A DNA stretch of 64,000 bases from Blautia faecis (GTDB taxonomy: Bacteria; Bacillota; Clostridia; Lachnospirales; Lachnospiraceae), in NCBI RefSeq assembly GCF_020554845.1, contig NZ_JAJCIA010000020.1:1-64000 (forward strand), in the 5' to 3' direction. The notes beneath the pieces were generated by a model. That model saw only the letters and a list, made by a program, of their open reading frames with translations, was not told where the DNA came from and made no database searches. Position numbers and translations under genes: made by a program. Position 1 is the first letter of the stretch. Each line of letters opens with the position of its first letter. This document shows, piece by piece, positions 26,777-36,215 of the stretch.

Positions 26777-28423
26777 ATGGAGATTTTAAAGGTAGTAATT
26801 GCAGATGATGAGGTGCGGATCTGCCAGCTGATCCAGGCACTGATCGACTGGGATTCTATGGGAATGAAGGTGGTGGGAATCGCCCACAACGGAGAGGAAG
26901 CCTGCGAAATGGTACGGCAGACACAGCCGGATATTCTGATCACAGATATCCGCATGCCAGGCTGCAGTGGCCTGGAGCTGGTAAAAAGGGTGAAGGAGCT
27001 GGATTCCGCTCTGGAAGTAATCATAATCAGCGGTTACGCCCATTTCGAGTATGCACAGCAGGCTATCAGTTACGGTGTGGGACATTATCTTCTGAAGCCG
27101 GTAAACAAGGGGGAACTGACTGCTACCCTGCAGAAATTGCAGAAAAAGATCGGGGAGCGCAAGGAGTCGGAACTGAATCATCAGGAGCTTGTAAATAAGG
27201 CGAAAAGGGATGATGACCATTTACGGGCAAATCTGATCGACCGGCTGCTGGATCAGCCGGATATGCCGGTTTCACAGGACACATTGACGAGCATTTATCA
27301 TCTGAAAGCAAGACAGGGAGTGTACCAGGCGTTTTGTGTAAAAGTGGATTATGGAAGAAAGATCATTTCTGGCGGCAGAATGGATGGAACAACAGGTCTG
27401 GCTGGCGCACGAGAGATCAGCTCCACTTCCAGTGAAATCCTTATGGAAAAAGTACGTGAGGTCCTGGAACGAAATCTGAAAAAAGACAGCCGCGAATTAG
27501 TTCTTCTGATTCGTGATGACTATTGCTACGGTATTCTTAACTATCCGGAAAGTGAGAAGGAATCCATCCGCCGGAGCATGAAGAGCAGCCTTACCCAGAT
27601 GGAAATCCAGAAAAATATGTTTCAGCATGTAAGCTTTTCCATGGCAGTTGGAGCTGCATACAAAGAGGCAGAGCATTTGGCTGACTCTATGCAGGAAGCC
27701 CGAAAACTGATCCAGGAAAGGCTGGTAAAAGGGGACGGACGGGTTCTTGACTGTCTGGGAAAAGCTTCAGAAATCCAGGAGAGCGAGTTGCTGAAAAAGT
27801 ATCTTCGTGAGATTACTCATGCCGTAGAAATTTCCAGCATTCAGAATGCAGCAGAAGCAGTAGAGGATTTGCAGGATACGGTAAATAAGGCGAAAGAAAT
27901 TCGTGGCAGCGAGATTTTTGAACTGGTGTATGCAGCAGCTGATATTTTTGCGGCAAGTATTCGGATTCCAGAGCGTACTGCTACTGTGGAGGAATTCCGT
28001 AAACAGTGTGATAAATGTGGAAAAATAGAGGAAATTTTTTCCTGTCTTGGGGATTTCCAGAAAAAATATATCCAGGAGCAGGCTGAACGCTATGAAACTG
28101 ATACTATCCGCCCGGTTCGCAAGGCAAAGGAATATATCCAGAACCATTTCAGTGATCCGCTGACTTTAGAGGAAGTCAGCGAGATAGTGGGACTTAGCAC
28201 TGCTTATTTCAGTGCCTTATTCAAGAAGACAGAAGGAGAAGGTTTTGCAAAATATCTGATCAACGTGAGAATGGAACAGGCCAAGCTACTCCTTCGGGAA
28301 TCCAATCTTCCAGTAACAGAAATCTGCAGGAGGGTAGGATATAACGATCCGAAACATTTCACACATACCTTTGAGAAAGCGGCAGGGGTGAAACCCTCTA
28401 CATATAGAAAATTGTATGGATAA
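26777..28423 (+). CDS. YesN-type response regulator (REC + AraC domain)
   Basis: A 548-residue regulator. The receiver domain is residues 1-120 (EILKVVIADDEVRICQLI, phospho-acceptor Asp in ILITDIRMPG, Lys in YLLKPVN). A long middle region follows, and a C-terminal AraC domain (about 445-545) has LTLEEVSEIVGLSTAYFSALF and VTEICRRVGYNDPKHFTHTF. The start at 26777 is chosen from family length; GGAG is only 3 bases upstream, so the in-frame ATG at 26762 remains possible. It overlaps the kinase gene by 8 bases. Likely target: the CUT2 transporter operon upstream. Confidence 0.9.
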   Translation: MEILKVVIADDEVRICQLIQALIDWDSMGMKVVGIAHNGEEACEMVRQTQPDILITDIRMPGCSGLELVKRVKELDSALEVIIISGYAHFEYAQQAISYGVGHYLLKPVNKGELTATLQKLQKKIGERKESELNHQELVNKAKRDDDHLRANLIDRLLDQPDMPVSQDTLTSIYHLKARQGVYQAFCVKVDYGRKIISGGRMDGTTGLAGAREISSTSSEILMEKVREVLERNLKKDSRELVLLIRDDYCYGILNYPESEKESIRRSMKSSLTQMEIQKNMFQHVSFSMAVGAAYKEAEHLADSMQEARKLIQERLVKGDGRVLDCLGKASEIQESELLKKYLREITHAVEISSIQNAAEAVEDLQDTVNKAKEIRGSEIFELVYAAADIFAASIRIPERTATVEEFRKQCDKCGKIEEIFSCLGDFQKKYIQEQAERYETDTIRPVRKAKEYIQNHFSDPLTLEEVSEIVGLSTAYFSALFKKTEGEGFAKYLINVRMEQAKLLLRESNLPVTEICRRVGYNDPKHFTHTFEKAAGVKPSTYRKLYG

Positions 28424-29480
28424 ATCAAAAATGAAATTTAAAGAAAAACTGAAATACATATCCAACCGGGCTCTTGTCCTGGGAACGGTAGTCTTCGGGA
28501 GTTTTATTATTCTGGCGGTAATTCAGCTGTTATTGGCATATAAAGGCGAAACACCCTGGTGGATGGCCATAATTATAACAATATTTGCAATTTTGTTTCC
28601 GATTGTATTCTGGCTGTGGATTCACCGCCCTTACATGCGCTGTGAAAAAATGACGGATCGTTTTCTGGATGGTTATATTTTTTCCGAAAAAGAAGATATG
28701 GAACTCTTGAACCTGACTCCAAGCATCCAGAAGCAGATGAAAATGGTAGACCGCATTGTGCGTTCTCCCCAGTATATGGATCTGAACAAAAGACAGGCTC
28801 AGTACCTGGCTTTGCAGAATCAGATCAATCCCCACTTTCTTTACAATACACTGGAAAGCATCCGTGGAGAAGCTATTATTGCAGGTCTGGACAGCGTTGC
28901 AGATATGACAGAAGCCCTGGCAAGATTTTTCCGTTACACCATTACCAAGGTGGAGAATCTGGTTTCTGTGGAGGAAGAACTGGATAACTGTGAGACTTAT
29001 TTTGGAATTCAGAAATATCGTTTCGGGGACCGGCTGCAGCTTCATATTGATTATGATATTGCAGAGTATGAAAAGATCATGAACTGCAGAATCCCCAAAC
29101 TGACGTTGCAGCCGATTCTGGAAAACAGCATTATCCATGGCGTGGAGCTGAAGGTTGGCGGTGGAAATCTTTATATCCGTTTTCAGTGTACAAAGGATCG
29201 CCTGCTCATCCGTATTTCAGACGATGGGGTGGGAATGGACGAGATGACTTTAGCAAAGCTGAACCAGAAGCTGGGCAAGTCAACCAAGGCCATTCACGAC
29301 AATGAAGAAAAACAGGGCGGAATTGCTCTGGTGAATGTGAATAACAGAATCCATTTGATCTTTGGGGATGAATATGGCATGCATGTTTATTCTGTACCAG
29401 GAGAAGGAACAGATGTGGAGATCACCATCCCTATACTTACTGACGACAGACAGGTGAAAAACAGGAGCGTGTTGGTATGA
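28416..29480 (+). CDS. Histidine kinase with minimal extracellular part
   Basis: A 354-residue kinase of the YesM/LytS group (His_kinase, PF06580 type). Two membrane segments (about residues 20-40 and 48-68, ALVLGTVVFGSFIILAVIQLL and MAIIITIFAILFPIVFWLW) are separated by only about eight residues, so there is no extracellular sensor domain. The cytoplasmic part contains the phospho-accepting His in LALQNQINPHFLYNTLES, then LQPILENSIIHGVEL and ISDDGVGM. It overlaps both neighbours (8 bases with the regulator, ATGA with the ABC-like gene). Sensing must come from the membrane, from the transporter or from the co-translated ABC-like protein. Confidence 0.9.
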   Translation: MDKSKMKFKEKLKYISNRALVLGTVVFGSFIILAVIQLLLAYKGETPWWMAIIITIFAILFPIVFWLWIHRPYMRCEKMTDRFLDGYIFSEKEDMELLNLTPSIQKQMKMVDRIVRSPQYMDLNKRQAQYLALQNQINPHFLYNTLESIRGEAIIAGLDSVADMTEALARFFRYTITKVENLVSVEEELDNCETYFGIQKYRFGDRLQLHIDYDIAEYEKIMNCRIPKLTLQPILENSIIHGVELKVGGGNLYIRFQCTKDRLLIRISDDGVGMDEMTLAKLNQKLGKSTKAIHDNEEKQGGIALVNVNNRIHLIFGDEYGMHVYSVPGEGTDVEITIPILTDDRQVKNRSVLV

Positions 29481-30961
29481 GAAACGAAGTTCTCAGAATG
29501 GAGCGTGTGACGTATAAAGAGGATGAGGTTGTGAAGCTGGAGGACTTCAATCTTCAGATTTTTCAGGGAGAGATTATGGGATTTATGCCTGTTAACAGTC
29601 ATGGAAAAACAGCTCTTCTGAAGCTTCTGGAACGGAATCTTCCCCTCTATGACGGTTATATTTATTATGGAGGGGAAAAGGTAAACACCTGGAAAGAGAA
29701 TTACAAGGCAGCAAACAGGATCAGCATTATCCAGGAGAAAAGTTCTCTGGCAGGAAATCTGAACATTGCAGATAATATTTTTGTCCTGCGTCCGGGCTTT
29801 CGCCAGTGGGTGATCCGCACAAAGATCCTGAACCGGCAGATGGAACCTTTTTTAGAAGATATCGGAATGGACATTCCCCTTAATAAAGATGTGGAGAAGC
29901 TTTCTACTTTTGAACGGATCATTGTAGAATTGCTCCGGGCTGTGATTATGGGATATCATCTGATCGTGCTGGACGAAGTTGGAGCCCTTGTCAGTGATGA
30001 TGAGTTGAAAAAGCTCCATGGAATTATCCGTCGTTATGTGAAAAAAGGGTTTTCTTTTCTTTATATCTGTTCTCATCTGGAAGAGATTTCCAGTATCTGT
30101 GACAGATGTGCGCTGTTTACCAATGGAAGAATCCAGAAGATTCTGGAAAGAGAGGAGCTGTTCAATGATCCGCCCGTAACTTACATGACGGAATATAACG
30201 ACATGGTCCGTTATCATACGGAAAAAAGGGAAGGGCAGCAGGCTGCACCGGTTGTTTTTCAATGGAAGGGCTACGGAGAGGATGCAGCCTGCAATTTTTC
30301 CTTTGATGTGCATAAAGGAGAATGCCTGGCCGTACAGATTATGGATGCCAGGGGAATGGAGGAGCTACGGAAGATTCTGACCGGAGATATTTTACCGGAA
30401 AGTGGAGAAATCCTGTTGAATGGGAAGCAGACAGAGATTCCGGGAAATGGCAGGATTGCAGTAATCCAGGAACGTACTACAAAAACCATGATTTTTCCGA
30501 AACTGGATTATATGAATAATCTCTGTATTTGTCTGGCAGAAAAAGTTCCTTCAATCTGGCACAACAAACGTCTTCAGAAAAGTATTCGGAATGAATACAG
30601 TCCCATATTAGGGACAGATGTTTTTGAAATGCCGGTGGAGGAACTGAGTGAAAAGCAGAAGTATCAGCTGGTGTATACAAGAGTATTTTTGCAGAAACCG
30701 GAGATTCTGTTTTGTATTCAGCCTTTCTGCGGCGCTGATCTTGCTCACAGGATGTTTATCTGGAGTATGTTGGAAAAGTTCCTGGATAAGGGGATTTCGG
30801 TGGTGATCTTATCTTTGAATTTATCGGATTCCCTGGCTATGGCAGATCGCCTGTTGATTCTTGGGGAAAATGGGAAAAAGAAGGAAATTGTAAGAGAAAA
30901 TTTCCATAAGATTACCTCGTCGGTGCCCTGGCTGCATAGGTATCCGTCAGAGAGAAAATAA
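29477..30961 (+). CDS. Degenerate double ABC ATPase in a two-component operon
   Basis: A 494-residue protein with the layout of RbsA/MglA (two fused nucleotide-binding domains) but eroded motifs. In the first half Walker A reads PVNSHGKT (residues 38-45), keeping Lys44/Thr45 but losing the glycines. The Q-loop IIQEKS and Walker B LIVLDEVGAL remain, while the signature is LSTFERI instead of LSGGQ. The second half has no GK(S/T) at all (LAVQIMDARGMEELRKIL), a weak signature LSEKQK and no Walker B acids (EILFCIQPF). It is translationally coupled to the kinase (ATGA) and no permease follows. A sensory or scaffold role is inferred; transport is unlikely. Confidence 0.75.
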   Translation: MRNEVLRMERVTYKEDEVVKLEDFNLQIFQGEIMGFMPVNSHGKTALLKLLERNLPLYDGYIYYGGEKVNTWKENYKAANRISIIQEKSSLAGNLNIADNIFVLRPGFRQWVIRTKILNRQMEPFLEDIGMDIPLNKDVEKLSTFERIIVELLRAVIMGYHLIVLDEVGALVSDDELKKLHGIIRRYVKKGFSFLYICSHLEEISSICDRCALFTNGRIQKILEREELFNDPPVTYMTEYNDMVRYHTEKREGQQAAPVVFQWKGYGEDAACNFSFDVHKGECLAVQIMDARGMEELRKILTGDILPESGEILLNGKQTEIPGNGRIAVIQERTTKTMIFPKLDYMNNLCICLAEKVPSIWHNKRLQKSIRNEYSPILGTDVFEMPVEELSEKQKYQLVYTRVFLQKPEILFCIQPFCGADLAHRMFIWSMLEKFLDKGISVVILSLNLSDSLAMADRLLILGENGKKKEIVRENFHKITSSVPWLHRYPSERK

Positions 30962-30997
30962 AATGTATAAAACATAATACTAATAATTCGGATTGTA

Positions 30998-31018
30998 TTT
31001 TCAAACACGCTCCAGAGC
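30998..31018. repeat. Dispersed TTTTCAAACACGCTC motif, copy C
   Basis: TTTTCAAACACGCTCCAGAGC, just after the ABC-like gene and before the shared terminator. Confidence 0.55.
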
Positions 31019-31024
31019 CTAAAT

Positions 31025-31068
31025 AAGAAGCCCATGGCAACAGAAATAAAATTGCCATGGGTTTCTTT
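31025..31068. terminator. Bidirectional terminator between convergent genes
   Basis: AAGAAGCCCATGGCAA (31025-31040) pairs with TTGCCATGGGTTTCTT (31052-31067), one mismatch, with T-rich tail on plus and A-rich flank on the other side. Confidence 0.8.
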
Positions 31069-31085
31069 ATAACTAAAATTCAATT

Positions 31086-33497
31086 TCAGTCAATCTTCAG
31101 AATCAGTTCCAGCACCCGTCTTGCACAGTGCTCTAATTCCGGGCGGCCAAGCTGTCCCATTTCCATGGCCTTTTTCACACGTTCTGGGAAACCAGTTCCC
31201 ATTTTTACGTCATTTCCGGCCTTGATTTCTTTGTAATGCTCTGCTCTTGTCCACCAGTCAGTGGTGACCATTCCCTTGAAGCCCCACTCGCCGCGGAGAA
31301 CATCTTCCAGAAGCTCACGGTTCTCAGAAGCGCGGTGACCATTGATTGCATTGTAGGAGGACATGATCGTCCATGGCTGTGCTTCTTTTACAATGATCTC
31401 GAAACCTTTCAGATAGATCTCGCGAAGTGCACGCTCGGAAACACGGGAATCGCTGTGCTTTCTGTTGGTCTCTTTGTTATTTGCTGCGAAATGCTTTACA
31501 GAAGCTGCAATGTGCTGGGACTGGATACCTTTTACCATAGCTGCGCCCATTTTTCCGGCAATCAGCGGATCCTCGGAATAGTACTCGAAGTTTCTTCCAC
31601 AAAGCGGATTTCTGTGGATATTTACTGCAGGGGTAAGCCATACAGCAAGATTGTTCTCCTTCACTTCTTCGGCGCCAGCCTGTCCAACCTGCTGAACAAG
31701 AGCCGGATTCCAGGTGCAGGCAAGAAGGGTTGCACAAGGCCATGCTGTTGTGTTCATGCTGCATTCCCCGCTGATACGAAGACCGGCAGGACCGTCTGCT
31801 GTCATAATGGATGGAACACCATAATCCGGAAGATTTCCAAAGCCGAAGGTATTGGAAACACCTACGTTTGGCTGTCCTCCAAGAAGATGAATCAGATCGT
31901 CATCGCTTAACTGTTCCATAAAATCATCCAGGGAAAGCCTGCCTTCTGCTACATCAATAAACTGTTTTCTGCCAAAGTTGTCGAAAAGTGTGCCACGTGT
32001 ACAGCAGCGGACTGCAGGGGTAATACCTTCCTCAGTGCCCGGCTCCATTTTCTCAAATACGCATTCGTTCATGTCATTGCATGCAGACTGTGGAAGCTCC
32101 TCAAAACTGCCGTCAGAGAGCATACGCTCTTTCAGGCTGGTTGGAACAAGATGAGCTGTCAGCTGCTTTGTGATCATATTTTCATACAGTTCCATTGTCA
32201 GGAGGCTCTCCTTAGTGTCGCGCACAGAAGTTCCAATATAGAACTTATAAGTACCTTTTTCCAGAATATATGCGGATTTCTTGATTTTTCCAAGGTCATC
32301 GTAGGAAGCCATGTCAGCCTTTGCAAAGGAAAGGCGGATCTGCTGTGTCTCACCTGGCTGAAGAAGACGGGTTTTTGCAAAAGCAGCAAGCTGGCGGGCT
32401 GGTTTCTTCAGAAGTCCCTGTGGAGCTTCGAAATAAATCTGGACAACTTCTTTTCCAGCCAGGTTACCGGTGTTGGTCACCTGAACTTCAGCGAAAATCT
32501 GATCCTCTGTTTCCCACATAGCGGTGGTGTTCAGGCAAAAGGTGGTGTAGGAAAGTCCGTATCCAAATGGATAGATTACTTTTTCCTGTGCTCCTGGAAG
32601 GGTTTCAAAATAACGGTAGCCTACATAAATATCTTCTGTATAGTTTACATAATCAAAAGACTCATGGAAGTTAGCAGTGGATGGATAATCATTTACGTCT
32701 GCAGCAAAAGTGTCAGCCAGCTTACCGGATGGATTCCCTTTGCCGGTGAGAAGCTCCGCCATGGCAAGCCCGCCTTCCATGCCACCCTGCCATCCAAGAA
32801 GAGCGGAGGAAATCCGGTCATCATTTTTTACCCAGGAAAGGTCCATGATTCCGCCGATATTGAGAACGACTACGATATCATCAAAGCGCTCTTTTACCAT
32901 GGAAAGCATTGCTTTCTCCCTGGTAGTGAGATAGAAGTCGCCATCTGGGAAAACTTCGCCGGAAATTTTCGGCATGGTGGTTTCTGTATCCCATGGATTA
33001 AATTCGTTGTTGCATTCAATGCTGGAACGGTCCCAGCCCTCGCCGGAGAAACGGCTGATCACAACAACTGCAACGTCAGCAAATGCTTTTGCGCCGTCAG
33101 CAAGCTCCTGGGAAAGCTCTGGCTCTACCGTCATTCCTGGTGCGGCACCTTTTTCATACTGATGTCGGATATCGGTGCGGTAAAAATCGGATAACGGTTC
33201 GTAGATCTGAACGGCGTTTTCCTGCATTTTCAGCCCATCGTAAAGGTTGTGTACATAAGAAACCATAACATCACCGCTTCCGCCGCCGCCTTTTACATAG
33301 TCGAAGCTGCCCTTGCCAAAAAGGGCGATGCGTGTGCCCTCAGTAAGAGGAAGCAGGTTTTTCTCATTTTTTAGAAGAACCATACCTTCTTTGGCGGCTT
33401 CTTTGGAAAGAAGGATATGTTCTTTGCTTGCGGTAACACGGCCGCTTTCCCTAAGGGGAAGGTTTGGCTGGAATTTAACTCTGGTCCATTTGTTCAT
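31086..33497 (-). CDS. GH3 beta-glucosidase with inverted domain order
   Basis: An 803-residue cytoplasmic GH3 enzyme (no signal peptide) in which the usual C-terminal domain comes first. Residues about 30-310 hold the GH3_C type domain (SKEAAKEGMVLLKNEKNLLPL, GKGSFDYVKGGGGSGDV, GNPSGKLADTF, YPFGYGLSYT). A fibronectin-III-like domain follows (about 325-420, VTNTGNLAGKEVVQIYFEAP). The (beta/alpha)8-type catalytic domain is last (about 525-800, MTADGPAGLR, NIHRNPLCGRNFEYYSEDP, KHFAANNKETNR). The nucleophile is Asp747 in VTTDWW. It probably removes terminal beta-glucosyl or similar residues. The AraC-type gene is divergent. Confidence 0.93.
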   Translation of the reverse strand: MNKWTRVKFQPNLPLRESGRVTASKEHILLSKEAAKEGMVLLKNEKNLLPLTEGTRIALFGKGSFDYVKGGGGSGDVMVSYVHNLYDGLKMQENAVQIYEPLSDFYRTDIRHQYEKGAAPGMTVEPELSQELADGAKAFADVAVVVISRFSGEGWDRSSIECNNEFNPWDTETTMPKISGEVFPDGDFYLTTREKAMLSMVKERFDDIVVVLNIGGIMDLSWVKNDDRISSALLGWQGGMEGGLAMAELLTGKGNPSGKLADTFAADVNDYPSTANFHESFDYVNYTEDIYVGYRYFETLPGAQEKVIYPFGYGLSYTTFCLNTTAMWETEDQIFAEVQVTNTGNLAGKEVVQIYFEAPQGLLKKPARQLAAFAKTRLLQPGETQQIRLSFAKADMASYDDLGKIKKSAYILEKGTYKFYIGTSVRDTKESLLTMELYENMITKQLTAHLVPTSLKERMLSDGSFEELPQSACNDMNECVFEKMEPGTEEGITPAVRCCTRGTLFDNFGRKQFIDVAEGRLSLDDFMEQLSDDDLIHLLGGQPNVGVSNTFGFGNLPDYGVPSIMTADGPAGLRISGECSMNTTAWPCATLLACTWNPALVQQVGQAGAEEVKENNLAVWLTPAVNIHRNPLCGRNFEYYSEDPLIAGKMGAAMVKGIQSQHIAASVKHFAANNKETNRKHSDSRVSERALREIYLKGFEIIVKEAQPWTIMSSYNAINGHRASENRELLEDVLRGEWGFKGMVTTDWWTRAEHYKEIKAGNDVKMGTGFPERVKKAMEMGQLGRPELEHCARRVLELILKID

Positions 33498-33672
33498 TGT
33501 GGGATGTCCTCCTGTAGATAAATTTATAATTAGAAATTTTTTTCGTGTAGTTGTCTTGATGTTGCTATTGTACTGGAAAAAGCGGTGGTGTACTAGATGG
33601 TTTATTGCTTCTTTTATAGGTCTTTCTTGATATTACAGATGAAATATTATATATTATCATAAAGAATAGATG

Positions 33673-33717
33673 GTGTATTTTGATTTTAAACCTGTGATAT
33701 AAGTGTTGTGTATTTTG
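33673..33717 (+). promoter_or_regulatory. Direct repeats GTGTATTTTG in the GH3/AraC divergent region
   Basis: GTGTATTTTG at 33673-33682 and 33708-33717, 35 bases apart, upstream of the AraC-type gene at 33770. They are candidate binding sites for this regulator within the 272-base divergent region. The rest of that region is AT-rich with no other clear element. Confidence 0.3.
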
Positions 33718-33769
33718 GATGAGGATGGAAGTCGGGAAATTTGAGTGAAAAAAGAAGGTGAGGCATACT

Positions 33770-34693
33770 ATGAGAGCGGAATATGAAAACGTGCTGGATG
33801 ATCATTTGGGACAAATTCATTTTACATATGTAAATACCTGGGATGAACTGTTACCAGCACACTGGCATGAGCATTTGGAAATTATTTATGTGCTTGGCGG
33901 CGAGATTACAGCATCTATTAATGATGTGAGTTATGAGTTGAAAAAAGGGGATATTTTTCTGGTAAATTCCAATGATATCCATTATACCCATACGCATGAG
34001 GATGCCAGGTATTATCTTTTACAGATCCCGCCGGTTCATCTGGAAAGAATTTCTGCAAAGTGGGAGGGACTGAAATTTCAGGAGTTTATAAGGTCGAAAT
34101 CAGCTGACGCATGTGTTCAGGGAGAACAACTGGAGAATGTGCAGGGAAAGGGACTTGTGGAGATGAGGGAGAATCGAAAGTCTACAAATCGGGCTGATGA
34201 TCTGTATGATCAGTTGAGAGACGTATTTCGGAAAATTGCAGGCTTTTATGAAGAAAAAAAAGAAGGCTATCATCTTCTGGTGCTTTCTGCTGTTTACCGT
34301 TTACTTTATTTTCTTTATACAGAAGGAATCAGGAGTGAGGAAGATACAGAAACCGCTCACGGCACTCTGCGAGACTTGGAGCGGATGAAGTTATGCATGG
34401 AATTTGTCCGGGAACATTATGGGGAAAGAATTTCCCTTGCCGATGCTGCAGGGCTTTTGGCCATTACACCAGAGCATTTCTGTCGCCTTTTTCGCAAATA
34501 TACAGGACAGACCTTCCTGGCTTATGTAAATCAGATCCGCATGGAGCATTTCCACACAGATCTTCTGGAGACAGATAAAAATATAACATTTCTTCTGGAT
34601 AAAAACGGGATTACCAATTACAAAGGTTTTTTGCGAAAATTTAAGGAAGCTTATGGGGAATCGCCGAAGGAAGTAAGGAGAAGAAAAAACTGA
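33770..34693 (+). CDS. AraC family transcription regulator with cupin sensor
   Basis: A 307-residue regulator. The N-terminal cupin-type ligand-binding domain has LPAHWHEHLEIIYVLGGEITASIN and GDIFLVNSNDIHYTHTHEDARYYLLQIP. The C-terminal AraC domain (about 210-305) has ISLADAAGLLAITPEHFCRLFRKYTGQTF and a second helix-turn-helix ending GFLRKFKEAYGESPKEVR. AGGTGAGG lies before the ATG at 33770. It is divergent from the GH3 gene, so control of that gene in response to a beta-glucoside is likely. Confidence 0.9.
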   Translation: MRAEYENVLDDHLGQIHFTYVNTWDELLPAHWHEHLEIIYVLGGEITASINDVSYELKKGDIFLVNSNDIHYTHTHEDARYYLLQIPPVHLERISAKWEGLKFQEFIRSKSADACVQGEQLENVQGKGLVEMRENRKSTNRADDLYDQLRDVFRKIAGFYEEKKEGYHLLVLSAVYRLLYFLYTEGIRSEEDTETAHGTLRDLERMKLCMEFVREHYGERISLADAAGLLAITPEHFCRLFRKYTGQTFLAYVNQIRMEHFHTDLLETDKNITFLLDKNGITNYKGFLRKFKEAYGESPKEVRRRKN

Positions 34694-34730
34694 AATATTA
34701 GAAATTCATGCTTTTAAACCCGTTGAAAAT

Positions 34731-34777
34731 GAAAAAAGCAGGACAGCCTTAAATTCTTTATGTAAAGGTCTGTCCTG
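34731..34777 (-). terminator. Terminator of the acyltransferase gene
   Basis: GCAGGACAG (34737-34745) pairs with CTGTCCTGC (34769-34777), with AAGG/CCTT adding to the stem. The A run at 34731-34736 gives a U tail on the minus strand. Confidence 0.75.
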
Positions 34778-34796
34778 CCAGTTGGAAGCTGACGCA

Positions 34797-35537
34797 TTAT
34801 AACTGCGCTTTATTTTTTACCAGCATTTCATGAATGATATTCTGTGTATAAGCACCCAGATGTTTTTTGTCCTCTTTTTCCAGCTGGTCTATGTAGATTG
34901 GTTTGCCATATTCCAGGATAACGTGGGTTTTCTTAACTCTTGGAAAATGGTTTTCCCAGATATCAGCGGAGCCGCTGATCGCCATCGGGATGATCGGACA
35001 GTTTGTCTTTGCGGCAATTTTGAAGCTGCCCTCATGGAATGGAAGCATGTCCAGTTCATCTTCATTTTTGTTTCGTGTACCCTCTGGAAAAATGCAGATG
35101 GAAATGCCGGATTTCACTTTCTCAATAGCAGTGAGAATGGTTTTCAGTCCCTGCTTAAGGTCATTACGGTCAAGAAACAGGCAGTGAAGACGTTTCATCC
35201 AGGTAGAAAGCAGAGGAACCTTTTCCATCTCTTTTTTTGCGATATAGCCGGTACGGATGGGGCAGCGTGGATAAGTGATCGGTACATCAAAAAAGCTTCT
35301 GTGATTTCCGATATAAAGAACCGGCACATCAGTTGGTACATTTTCCTCTCCGATAACAGTCAGCTTCACACCGGATATCCACAGGATAAAACGAAATACT
35401 GCCTGAACGATCCGAAGAGAGCTGATTTCCTTTGCCATAGGATTGAATTTGCCGATGATCCATTCTACAAAGAGAATGGGAATGGATAAAATCAGGAATC
35501 CAACCACTACGATCACGCATAAAATAAAACGAATCAT
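34797..35537 (-). CDS. 1-acyl-glycerol-3-phosphate acyltransferase (PlsC-like)
   Basis: A 246-residue membrane-bound acyltransferase. An N-terminal hydrophobic anchor (FILCVIVVVGFLILSIPILFVEWIIG) is followed by the catalytic NHRSFFDVP (H-x4-D), by RNDLKQGL, and by the substrate-binding FPEGTRN. It transfers a fatty acyl chain to the 2-position of lysophosphatidic acid in phospholipid synthesis. AAAGGAAAA precedes the ATG at 35537. It stands alone between two terminators/divergent promoters. Confidence 0.9.
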   Translation of the reverse strand: MIRFILCVIVVVGFLILSIPILFVEWIIGKFNPMAKEISSLRIVQAVFRFILWISGVKLTVIGEENVPTDVPVLYIGNHRSFFDVPITYPRCPIRTGYIAKKEMEKVPLLSTWMKRLHCLFLDRNDLKQGLKTILTAIEKVKSGISICIFPEGTRNKNEDELDMLPFHEGSFKIAAKTNCPIIPMAISGSADIWENHFPRVKKTHVILEYGKPIYIDQLEKEDKKHLGAYTQNIIHEMLVKNKAQL

Positions 35538-35739
35538 ATGATTTTCCTTTCTTTGATCTGTGCCTCATGCGTAGGAAGCATGTTTTGGCATATTGTTTAT
35601 GTCTATTATATGTAATTTGAAAAATTCTTGCAATAAATCTTTTTTATTCCTCATACAATAAAATAAATGGAGATTGCTGTTTGCTGTGTTTAAAGGCTGA
35701 GCATCAGATGAACAGCAACGAGACATCTGAGGTGGCAGA

Positions 35740-36186
35740 ATGAAAAAAACAAAAGCAGTTCTTCTGGGAGTAATTTTGTGGTCACTGCTTTTGATCAGTG
35801 GATGCAATTTTATCCGCATTGAGGAAGAGCCGCGGAAGCCTCTGGAGTATTCCATTGTAAAAAATGAAGAGATACCGGCAGAACTGGCTGCCCTGATACA
35901 GGAGAAAAAGAAGAATGAATTTCAGCTGACCTATCAATGTGAAAAAGACCTGTTTCTTGTAAAAGGATACGGGGAGCAAATGAGCGGAGGTTACAGTATT
36001 TCCGTGGAAGAACTGGGGTGGACTTCCCAGGCTGTTTTTTTCCGGACAATGCTGCTGGGGCCATCAGACGAGAAAATAACGATCAGTCCGCCTTCCTATC
36101 CGTACATCGTGGTGAAGACGGAATACCGAAAAGAACCTGTGATTTTTGAACGCTTTACTGAAAAAAGCGAAAATGATGCAATATAG
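35740..36186 (+). CDS. PrcB-domain lipoprotein
   Basis: A 148-residue lipoprotein. The signal LLGVILWSLLLISGC ends in a lipobox with the lipidated Cys at about residue 22. The mature part carries a PrcB C-terminal-type domain (KDLFLVKGYGEQMSGGYSISVEELG, then ITISPPSYPYIVVKTEYRKEPVIF). PrcB was named as part of a treponemal protease complex; the function in Clostridia is unknown. It directly precedes the SPOCS/LysM gene (29-base gap), which suggests an envelope or spore-related role. Confidence 0.8.
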   Translation: MKKTKAVLLGVILWSLLLISGCNFIRIEEEPRKPLEYSIVKNEEIPAELAALIQEKKKNEFQLTYQCEKDLFLVKGYGEQMSGGYSISVEELGWTSQAVFFRTMLLGPSDEKITISPPSYPYIVVKTEYRKEPVIFERFTEKSENDAI

Positions 36187-36215
36187 CAGTCTGGTGAAAA
36201 AAGGAGTGGAAAATC

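Noticed and set aside
32151..33194. A 347-residue plus-strand frame opposite the GH3 gene
   Set aside because: Shadow of the GH3 coding sequence; no start signal and no family features.
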